Program-made: the position numbers and the translations under genes
In this document: positions 32,134 through 39,588 of the stretch, one piece after another
Numbering within the stretch: position 1 is the stretch's first letter
Layout: every line of letters starts with the position of its first letter
Source of the DNA: Anaerovorax odorimutans
GTDB taxonomy: Bacteria; Bacillota; Clostridia; Peptostreptococcales; JAAYPU01
Direction of reading: 5' to 3'
Length of the DNA: 39,588 nucleotides
Assembly: GCA_016841185.1 (NCBI GenBank)
Contig: JAENZQ010000006.1
Coordinates: 94,717-134,304, forward strand
The notes under the pieces: generated by a model
What the model was told of the DNA's origin: nothing
The model's database searches: none
The model's input: only the letters and a program-made list of their open reading frames with translations

Positions 32134-34662
32134 CTATGCTATAAACTTTGATACATTAACGTTGTCATTGATATAATCAACGATTTGAGTCATATTATCA
32201 ACACCCAGAGTCTTTAGATCAGACATTGTATATGTACTCACTTCTGTACCTAATAACTGATATTTTTGGTCTTCAATGATTCTTCTAACATCCTTATCCA
32301 TGATATAGGTTTCAAAGAATCTTCTTATTTCATAATATTTGTCAGACGGAATCGGCTTAGTTAATACAAAGCTTTCAAATTCATCTTCTATTAATTCACG
32401 TTTTGACTTAAAAGCAGGTATCGCACCAAAAACTTTATCAAGAATTTCTTTGACAGTGACACGCCTGTCTACACCAATAGAGCGTTTTAGTTTTTCCCAT
32501 GTATAGTACTCAGATGGTTTGTTTAAGATTTCTTTTTCTATATAATGCTGTACAGCCACATAGTTGCCTTGATCATACTGTTCTTTTGCTTTTCTATCTT
32601 GCCTTACAGTACTTTCAAACTTATCAAAGAACATTCGGTCAATTTTCATCCCTTCCAGGCCAACAGCTTTTTCCTCCATAAATTTTAGAGGATCAGGATC
32701 GTAGTTTTCATACCAAGTTCCTCCTGGCGGTGGCTGAGTAGGATCTGTTCCTTTACTCTGTGGCTTAGGTAATGCAATGACTTCATCATAATTAAATTTC
32801 TCTTCAAAATACTCACAGTTACCAAAGAAGTCAAAGAGCTTAAAAGTATCTTTATCGACTTTATGTTCTCTAATTTCATTGACTACCTTTTCTTTATAAG
32901 TAAACTCATATTTTCTTGTACCTCTTCCTTTAATCTGAATAAAATCAGTTGGCGAGAAGATAGGTCTTAGTAATACTATATTAAGTAAATCCTCACAGTC
33001 GTATCCTGTTGTCATCATGCCAACAGTAACACAAACTCTTGTTTTTGAAGATTTATAGTTCTCTAAAAATTTGGTGGTACCGCTTAAGTTGTTATTCTGG
33101 AAGTTGGTAGTATAGGTTTGAGCATTCATGACATCCGATGTAATCTGCATGGCAAAATCGGAATAGTACTTGTCTGGAAACAGTTTATCGGCGAATTCAT
33201 TTAATATCTGAGTAATTTTAGCTGCATGTTTTCTGCTTACACAAAAGATAATACTTTTACCTATTTCACCAGATAAGGGATCTCGTTTGGCATTTTCCAT
33301 AAAGGTTTTCACAAATATACGGTTTGTTTCTTCAGAGAAGAACTTCTTCTCAAAGTCCTTTGCATAATAAATTTCTTCTTCGTCTTCATTATCATCGACT
33401 TGATTTATGACTGCGTATCCCTCATCTGCAAGAAGCTGAGTCGTAATATCCGTTCTAGCATCTACAACGGTAGGGTTTACAAGGTATCCATCTCGTACCC
33501 CGTCCAGCAGGGAATATCTATAAGTAGGTTCTCCACTTTCACAGCCAAAAGTTTTATATGAATCCAAGAGCTGTCTTTTTTCCCATGCTCTAGGGTCATT
33601 AGATTTTAATTTTTCAATATTTACATTTTTAATATAATCTTTTGGTGTTGCCGTTAGGCCCAGTTTATATCCTAAGAAATACTCAAATACTGCCCTACTA
33701 TTACCATTAATCGACCTATGACTTTCATCCACAATAAGAAGAGAAAAGTCAGTTGGCTTAAAGTACTTCTTATACTTATTGTTAAACATTAAGGTCTGCA
33801 CAGTTGAAACTACAACTTCTGCTTTTCTCCAGTCATCGGTGTTTTCTTTAAATATTACAGTGTGATAGTCAGGGGATAGGTAGTTAACAAAGTTCTTTCT
33901 TGCTTGATTTTCCAGTTCAATTCTATCCACTAAAAACAATACCCTATGGGCATTACCGCTCTTTAAAAACAATCTTATAACAGCAGCCGAAGTTAGTGTT
34001 TTGCCTGTTCCTGTTGCCATTTCAAATAAGAAACGTTGGTTACCGCTCATTACAGACTTTTGTAAGGCTTTTATTGCATTAATTTGATATGGTCTTAAGA
34101 ACCTTAAACCGCTGTCTTTAATAAATTTCAACCTTGTTTCAGGGTTTATATATTCAGGAGCTTCCGCATATTTTGAATTCTTGATGACAGCTATGTAATC
34201 ATCTTTAACATCTTCTCTAAAAAGTCTAGCAGGCTCTGCATTGAAAGCCTTGCTTTCTTTTATACTTTCGCATGATGGAAAGCGGGTTATAATTTGGGGG
34301 TTCCCTTTATATATGTTCCAGAAGTAATGTTGGTTTCCATTAGATAATATGACGTACTTGATGTATAGAGATTTTGCATATTCCCTTGCTTGTTCCTTAC
34401 CAACCAAAGGATCTTTATCTTCTGATTTAGCTTCAAGTACGATAAAAGGATGTCCGTTTTCATCGAGCAATAAAAAATCAATAAAGCCATTTTTAACTTT
34501 ATCGAAATTCTCTCCCATATTCTCTACTTGTTTTTGGGATAGCTTAACATTTGGTTCAACCTGAATATTAGCAGGTTTACCATCCTCATCAAAGAATCGC
34601 CATCCTGCTTCTTTAAGAAGTTCATTAATCTTAATCCTTGCTTTAGCTTCCTTTGCCCTCAT
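32134..34662 (-). CDS. hsdR: Type I restriction enzyme, R subunit
   Basis: 842 residues. The N-terminal PD-(D/E)xK nuclease has D62 and E77-A-K79 (VLEAK). The SF2 motor has Walker A ATGTGKT (216-222), DESH (311-314) and GLTATP. The C-terminal part matches the EcoEI-type region that binds the methylase. It translocates and cuts DNA lacking the host methylation. It lies upstream of the HsdMS gene in one operon; the 206-base gap 34663-34868 holds the minus-strand promoter region, with three TATATTATA-like boxes and the short hairpin CCTAAAAC/GTTTTTTAGG. Confidence 0.93.
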   Translation of the reverse strand: MRAKEAKARIKINELLKEAGWRFFDEDGKPANIQVEPNVKLSQKQVENMGENFDKVKNGFIDFLLLDENGHPFIVLEAKSEDKDPLVGKEQAREYAKSLYIKYVILSNGNQHYFWNIYKGNPQIITRFPSCESIKESKAFNAEPARLFREDVKDDYIAVIKNSKYAEAPEYINPETRLKFIKDSGLRFLRPYQINAIKALQKSVMSGNQRFLFEMATGTGKTLTSAAVIRLFLKSGNAHRVLFLVDRIELENQARKNFVNYLSPDYHTVIFKENTDDWRKAEVVVSTVQTLMFNNKYKKYFKPTDFSLLIVDESHRSINGNSRAVFEYFLGYKLGLTATPKDYIKNVNIEKLKSNDPRAWEKRQLLDSYKTFGCESGEPTYRYSLLDGVRDGYLVNPTVVDARTDITTQLLADEGYAVINQVDDNEDEEEIYYAKDFEKKFFSEETNRIFVKTFMENAKRDPLSGEIGKSIIFCVSRKHAAKITQILNEFADKLFPDKYYSDFAMQITSDVMNAQTYTTNFQNNNLSGTTKFLENYKSSKTRVCVTVGMMTTGYDCEDLLNIVLLRPIFSPTDFIQIKGRGTRKYEFTYKEKVVNEIREHKVDKDTFKLFDFFGNCEYFEEKFNYDEVIALPKPQSKGTDPTQPPPGGTWYENYDPDPLKFMEEKAVGLEGMKIDRMFFDKFESTVRQDRKAKEQYDQGNYVAVQHYIEKEILNKPSEYYTWEKLKRSIGVDRRVTVKEILDKVFGAIPAFKSKRELIEDEFESFVLTKPIPSDKYYEIRRFFETYIMDKDVRRIIEDQKYQLLGTEVSTYTMSDLKTLGVDNMTQIVDYINDNVNVSKFIA

Positions 34663-34868
34663 CGCTGTTCCCCCTATATTTCAACATCTTTATATAATAT
34701 ACATTTCATTCCTCAATTCACGGTTCAATAAGAGGGGTATAATATACATCCTAAAAAACTTAATAAATATTGTTTTAGGTATAATATAACACACATAATC
34801 CTTAAAAATATACGTATATAGCAAATTCATTTAGAGATAAAGTTATTTATAGTAAAGTGTTATACCTT

Positions 34869-37565
34869 TTATTCAAGGCCTGATGCTTTTATAATTTTTA
34901 AGTTCGTATCGATTTTATAAAGATTTTTACTTACTAATAAATTAATAACAATTTCATATTGTAAATCTTTGTTTCGGCTAAACTTATTTATATAATCTTT
35001 TGCATCTTTAATAGAAATATCTTGTTTGTCATTTTTAAAGAATTCACCCTTAAAAGAGATTGCTATATCATTACTATTTAAATTATTATTAATAAAATAC
35101 TTTGAGTCCATATTCGACACTATAAGAAAACACTCAGAAATGTCCTTTGATAAACGTTCTCTAATAACAGGTATTTTTATATTCTTAAAATTATAATACT
35201 CACGGTCTTGATTGTCATTATTGTAATGTCTGTAAAATTTATTATGGTGTTTCCAATGGTTTATTGCAATTAGTATTAGATTAGGATAATCTTTTTCATC
35301 AAAGTTTTCATCTATTGCAGTTTCTATATTTGGAGAAATAATTTTAATGCTTGATAACATGTCATTAATAATATATCTTTCTTCCATTTGGTAAAGTTGT
35401 TTTCCAATATTTTCAAAGTTAGATTCCTCACTAAAATAGGATAAATCTGTAAAATACTTTTTTGGTGTATTAAAAAGTATCTTAATAGGCACAGTAACCA
35501 TACTTGTTGTTTGATCTGATTTGCTGATGAGTATAGACTTAGCTATATTATTAAAATATCCTTTTGCAACAGATTCCTTAAAAGAATCAATTCTTATTTC
35601 AAGTAATGGACTTTCGATAAGTTGTTGGTTTTTAAAGAACATTAATTCACTAAGAAACTCATTTAAAGCAGTTTTTGTTTCTGAAACTATTTCATTACTA
35701 GTAACATTCTTCTTTCTAAAAGTGATATGTTTAAGTAAATCAGCAAATTTTTCACTAGAAACTGCTGATATTAAGTTGTTTAAATCGCTCAAAATTATAT
35801 CTAAGTCTTGGTATTTGTAATTACTGTATGAGTTAAAAGAATATTCTGTAAGAAATACATAATTACTTATAATTATTAATAACGCATATGCCATAGTGGT
35901 ATAAAAATCAGAATCATGGTGGTCTTCATAAAAAGAATAATTAAGATTATATTTATGCCCTTCAATCATTTGATAGATAATATCGTTAATTGTTTGGGGT
36001 ATAACTTCGTGTCCAACATAGTGTGCCGAAGTATCATCAGGTTGCTTATAATTTATTAAGTAATTTATAATTTCATACTCTTGTTTAAAAATACAAAATG
36101 ACAATAGATGTACACTCAAGTATTTAATATTTGTAAGAAACATTATACCTTTGGCTTTATTTATTTGAGTATCTATAAATAGATCAATTTCATCTTCATA
36201 GGAAGGATATTCAGTTATTAGAAATTTCTTAAAATCAAAGCATTTTTGAACTAATACGTTGTAATTGGATAAGCAATTTGTTTTACTCATTAGCTTGTCC
36301 ATATTTGAGAACAACTTACTATTATCATTATTATCTAGAAGCCTTCTATAAGCTTCTCTATCTAAATCAATAAGCTTTGAATTAAGAGACCAAAAACCTT
36401 CAAAATATGACGATGTGTGTATTCCATCGTGTAAATCCCTAACAAAGCCCATAATTACGTCAGTGTTACCAGCAGATATTAATATTCGAAGATTTTGGCA
36501 CAAATATTTATTAGAGTAGTCCCAATATTCAAGGCACATAAGTTCGGGTTCTCTATATGCATTGAAATACCATCCATAACAAAATTTGTACATATATGTG
36601 AATTTGCTCATGCGGTCTTTAAATATCTTTGCATTAAAATTATTTAGAGTAAAACTAAGAGGATTTTTGAAGTGTTGTCGAATTACAAAATCTTCAACCA
36701 TTCTGTTTATAAAATAGCAAATTGAGTATGACAGTTCATTGTTATTGTTTTGCAAAGCAATATCATTCAGTTCTAGGAGATTATTTATAAAAGCAATGAA
36801 AATATCATCAAAAATAGTTGAAGTGTATTTAATAGTAGTATTAATAATTACAGTATCTTTTGTAAACACAAAATCATTATTTTCTAGTGCATTTTCATAA
36901 TCGATTTGAGTCATAATAATAGACATTTTTTTAGAAAGATACTTTAATTCTTCTTCAACAACATTAATATTGTTGTTTTTAATTTCAGTTCGCATAATGT
37001 GGCATAGACCTGTTATGTCAGTAATAAGACAATCCTTATTATATTTTACAAACTTAAGAGTGTGAGTGTATTTGTCAATTCTTTTTCTAAAATCTTTAAC
37101 AATAAGATTCGAACTGGTTATGTATATAGTAAAAAATTTTAAATAGCGAAATAATACTATGATTATATAAATAAAGATTATAACTGATAATACTAAAATA
37201 ATGTTATTATGCAAAATATTTTTATTTACAGCCGAATCTTTAAGTAATAATTTCAAAAAAATTAAAATTGGAACAAATAAAAGAATTCTAGTAACTCGTT
37301 TATTTTCGGTGGTATTAGTAAAAATACCTGTCAGGATCTCGGAGTTATACCTATTAGAAAATCGAGTTATTATATCTAGTGACACGGGAAGAAGAATGGT
37401 AATTGACACTCCAGTAATTGTAATAATATCAGTTATTATTGTATTATTTAAAGGATTATTTGACAGGAAATCTAATATGTACTCAAACGAACTTAATACA
37501 GCAATTAAAGCCACATATATTACCATCCAGATTATATCTGAACTCATTTTTTTCAAAAGATTCAT
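34869..37565 (-). CDS. Large membrane-anchored protein of unknown function
   Basis: 898 residues from the ATG at 37565, five bases after GAGGT; an earlier in-frame ATG at 37640 lacks a ribosome site. Four hydrophobic segments lie in the first ~170 residues (IIWMVIYVALIAVLSSF, DIITITGVSITILLPV, ILLFVPILIFLKLLL, IILVLSVIIFIYIIIVL). The remaining ~720 residues are a soluble helical domain of low-complexity Asn/Tyr/Lys type without a motif I know. The membrane part faintly recalls DUF2254. It is codirectional with and upstream of the restriction genes, which suggests membership of the same defence-type island. Confidence 0.75.
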   Translation of the reverse strand: MNLLKKMSSDIIWMVIYVALIAVLSSFEYILDFLSNNPLNNTIITDIITITGVSITILLPVSLDIITRFSNRYNSEILTGIFTNTTENKRVTRILLFVPILIFLKLLLKDSAVNKNILHNNIILVLSVIIFIYIIIVLFRYLKFFTIYITSSNLIVKDFRKRIDKYTHTLKFVKYNKDCLITDITGLCHIMRTEIKNNNINVVEEELKYLSKKMSIIMTQIDYENALENNDFVFTKDTVIINTTIKYTSTIFDDIFIAFINNLLELNDIALQNNNNELSYSICYFINRMVEDFVIRQHFKNPLSFTLNNFNAKIFKDRMSKFTYMYKFCYGWYFNAYREPELMCLEYWDYSNKYLCQNLRILISAGNTDVIMGFVRDLHDGIHTSSYFEGFWSLNSKLIDLDREAYRRLLDNNDNSKLFSNMDKLMSKTNCLSNYNVLVQKCFDFKKFLITEYPSYEDEIDLFIDTQINKAKGIMFLTNIKYLSVHLLSFCIFKQEYEIINYLINYKQPDDTSAHYVGHEVIPQTINDIIYQMIEGHKYNLNYSFYEDHHDSDFYTTMAYALLIIISNYVFLTEYSFNSYSNYKYQDLDIILSDLNNLISAVSSEKFADLLKHITFRKKNVTSNEIVSETKTALNEFLSELMFFKNQQLIESPLLEIRIDSFKESVAKGYFNNIAKSILISKSDQTTSMVTVPIKILFNTPKKYFTDLSYFSEESNFENIGKQLYQMEERYIINDMLSSIKIISPNIETAIDENFDEKDYPNLILIAINHWKHHNKFYRHYNNDNQDREYYNFKNIKIPVIRERLSKDISECFLIVSNMDSKYFINNNLNSNDIAISFKGEFFKNDKQDISIKDAKDYINKFSRNKDLQYEIVINLLVSKNLYKIDTNLKIIKASGLE

Positions 37566-37916
37566 ATATACCTCGTTTCTAGATATTAAATTACTATATA
37601 ATTTATAAGTAAAAAAGTAAGTTTGGATGTAAATTTTCATAAAGCAAAGTGAGAACTCTCTTATACCGTTATTAAATTATCCTTATAAAAAATGACTTCT
37701 ATTCGGACATTTTGAATTATTAATAAAAGGAGCTTATTAAATCTCATAAAAAGACAAAAACCAGCCAACATAAAATAATGTTAAGCTGGTTAATAATCTA
37801 AATATTCCCCCTTGTATATATTCTTATCTCTAGTCCTTACCCTTATATAATTATATGACAAATTATCTATTCAAGCAATAATTTGTAATAATATTGTATT
37901 TTTTAGAAAAAAATAT
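37566..37916. other. Intergenic stretch with a minus-strand terminator hairpin
   Basis: No gene. AACCAGC (37759-37765) pairs with GCTGGTT (37785-37791) with an inner AACAT/ATGTT. On the minus strand it is followed by TTTTTGTCTTTTT, so it would end leftward transcription coming from the right, whose gene is no longer present. The rest is AT-rich with no clear signal. Confidence 0.5.
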
Positions 37917-38752
37917 TTGAAAAATAGCATATTAGTCGAGGAGAAATTTATCATTAGCACAAAACTATACACCCTAAACCTCATAGGCTTAAAGACAGAA
38001 TTAATAGAAAGCCAGACTAGTTATATATCAAGACTAGCAGAAGCTCACTTAGTTAGTGTTGGCTCTCTGCTAGGAAAAGTAGTAGCTCCTGTGATTGGAA
38101 AAGAGTATTTAAATCATGGCAGCAGATTTTATGACCATGCCATAGAACTTAATGCACTTGGTAATCAAGCAGAAGAGTTTTCTAAGGCTATCTCTATGCA
38201 GGTATAGATAATATCAAAGACCTTACCCTTATATCTTGGCAAAATGCATTACCATCAAGAAATTTACTGAGTTCAACTAAGAAATGGTGTTCTAAGTGTC
38301 TTAAAGACTGGCGAAATAGCAATCAGGTTGTTTATGAACCATTAATCTGGTGTTTTAAGGCTGTTAAAATATGTCCAGTTCATAAAGTTAGCCTTCAAAC
38401 AGAATGCCCCAATTGTACTAAGACCATACCGATTTTATCTCGAACATCTAGGAATGGCTTTTGTTCTTATTGTGGTAACTGGCTGGGTACTAATGCGAAT
38501 TCAGACGATAAAAAAAGTATAGAACAAGTTCAGTGGGAGCTTTTTGTCGTAAATAGTATTGGAAGTATACTTAAAATTATAAATGAATCAAAAGCCAATA
38601 TTTCATATAATAATATCTTTACATTTATAGAATCATTAATAGAAAATGCTGGTGGAGTTTGTGCTTTCTCAAGATACTATGATATCCCAAAGTCAACAGT
38701 AAGTTCATGGCGTACAGGCGGATGCTCCAAGGGGAGAAAACCATCGGCGTAG
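37917..38752 (+). pseudogene. TniQ/TnsD-like transposition protein, frameshifted and truncated
   Basis: The N-terminus (SYISRLAEAHLVSVGSLLGKV) ends at a stop near 38207, but the next frame continues from about 38196 (GIDNIKDLTLISWQNALPSRNLL) as the same family, with its zinc-finger cysteines: WCSKCLKDW, then ICPVHKVSLQTECPNC and FCSYCGNWL. A single-base shift explains both. The end (VSSWRTGGC) runs into IS-derived sequence near 38720. TniQ selects target sites in Tn7-like transposons; no tnsA, B or C partner is in the window. It is a relic. Confidence 0.75.
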
Positions 38753-39105
38753 GTTTGAAGTTCTTTTCGTAAGCCTGCAACAAATTTTCTTACTGATCTT
38801 TCACTGGCATCAAATTCATCAGGGTAGAGCTCCTTTAAACGGTCATATACTCTTTTAGCAGTATGCTGCTGTTTGTATGGGGCTCTTTTATCATCGGTAA
38901 GCTACTTCAATACTATGTTCCTGTGCGGAGATAACTTCCCTTGCCGTTTCTTTGTAGGGCGGATTTCATGGTTGAAATCTTCCTTCTGGGCATACTTCTT
39001 TACTGTCGAAAAGTCGTGGCCTGTAATTTCTGATATTCTTCTTAAACTCTTGCCTTCAAATTTCCGCATATTTTTGATACGATATACTTGCTCCATTGTC
39101 AGCAT
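38720..39105 (-). pseudogene. istA: IS21-family transposase istA, 5' fragment with an amber codon
   Basis: From ATG at 39105 (GAAAGG upstream) the N-terminal HTH region reads MLTMEQVYRIKNMRKFEGKS and RRISEITGHDFSTVKKYAQK. A TAG (minus strand, 38904-38902) interrupts it before LTDDKRAPYKQQHTAKRVYD, which continues in frame to FLPLEHP at about 38720. The rest of istA and istB are missing; TniQ sequence is joined at that point. It is a dead fragment. One IS21 end may lie near 39160-39175. Confidence 0.8.
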
Positions 39106-39135
39106 CCTTTCTAATACCCCCTTTAGCATAGACAA

Positions 39136-39541
39136 CTAAAAGGGTATTATTTTTTGAGGGTGCTTGCAATGGAGTTTTTCCATTTTATGCGTGGTTTTTT
39201 AAGTTCCGCTGTGCTCGGTTTTCATTGTACCAAAAACAACCTTTATAGAGAAAAAAAGTCAGTATTGATAAAATATACATATTTAGATATATATCAAGAA
39301 ATTCAAACTGACATTGGATGGATCAAATCGGGATATTTAAAAGATATAAATTAACTTCTAATCTCTTTCTTCTGCTTGTTCAACTGGGTTTGATGTAGAG
39401 AAAACAAAATTCTATTTGATTTAACATCTAATATGTAACCTATATCCTAATTCTTAACTTCAACAATTCTAACACATATTCAGGTGATATTATTAAAAAA
39501 TAGGGATCATATTCTCCAATTTGAGGAGGAGTAATAATAAT
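39136..39541. other. AT-rich stretch with no recognised gene
   Basis: The first ~40 bases may be the end of the IS21 fragment (GGGTGCTTGCAATGGAG). A 66-codon plus-strand frame at 39154-39354 has no ribosome site or family likeness and is probably chance. Confidence 0.4.
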
Positions 39542-39588
39542 ATGGTGAATATTAACGCATATAAAATACAGAGCAAGCTTCCCATTAT
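39542..39588 (+). CDS. Start of a gene cut by the window end
   Basis: ATG at 39542 follows GAGGAGGAG by about twelve bases. The visible product, MVNINAYKIQSKLPI, is too short to identify. Confidence 0.35.
   Translation, partial: MVNINAYKIQSKLPI

Noticed and set aside
28174-38904. UAG read as tryptophan (amber at probable Trp positions in both the K+ channel and istA)
   Set aside because: Several sound genes here end in TAG (opuCC at 10149, the SLH gene at 27652), and both affected genes are otherwise decaying cargo. Two G-to-A changes are the simpler explanation.
39154-39354. 66-codon gene on the plus strand
   Set aside because: No ribosome site and no protein-like pattern; it overlaps the probable IS21 end.
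29515-39588. A third att copy that would put the restriction genes inside a larger or nested element
   Set aside because: No further copy of the tRNA-Arg 3' end is visible beyond 29514.

Overview
The window looks like the chromosome of a low-GC anaerobic Firmicute, most likely a member of the Clostridia. The evidence is strong AGGAGG-type ribosome binding sites, frequent TTG starts, a sigma-54 activator driving a short-chain-fatty-acid/CoA-transferase operon, and an OpuC-type osmolyte transporter. The species cannot be named from the sequence.

1-10.8 kb is ordinary chromosome. The end of a sigma-54 activator (3-755) is followed by a textbook -24/-12 promoter (896-911) and an operon for an AtoE-type fatty-acid carrier, both subunits of a class I CoA-transferase, a thiolase and an M20 amidohydrolase. 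Together these would import acetoacetate or butyrate-type acids, activate them with CoA and cleave acetoacetyl-CoA to acetyl-CoA. A four-gene OpuC ABC transporter, ridA and tRNA-Arg(CCU) follow.

10.8-29.5 kb is an integrated element of about 18.7 kb. The 3' 45 bp of the tRNA (10794-10838) recur exactly at 29470-29514, and a tyrosine integrase lies just inside the left end. Its genes are arranged like a phage satellite: integrase and a zinc-motif gene leftward, then rightward small HTH regulators, a replisome organiser, a TOPRIM-DnaB primase-helicase, and an HTH protein that may be a small terminase subunit. No capsid, tail, relaxase or conjugation genes are visible. The right half holds a cobalamin-type radical SAM enzyme, a DUF3800 protein, RNA-like structures, a ribbon-helix-helix repressor, small paired ORFs, an excisionase-like gene, an SLH surface protein, a K+ channel gene broken by an amber codon, and a HEPN (ApeA-like) protein.

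The least explained part is 21.3-24.9 kb. A roughly 80-nt element occurs twice (22688-22767 and 22823-22903) with compensatory base changes in three helices. The second copy sits exactly at the start of a promoter-to-terminator transcription unit of about 127 nt. Around it are other structured non-coding stretches and several ribosome binding sites buried in hairpins.

29.5-39.6 kb, outside the element, is a second accessory region, mostly on the minus strand: a type I restriction-modification system with HsdM and HsdS fused in one protein, an unrecognised ~898-residue membrane protein upstream of it, then a decayed stretch with a frameshifted TniQ gene cut by an IS21-family istA fragment.
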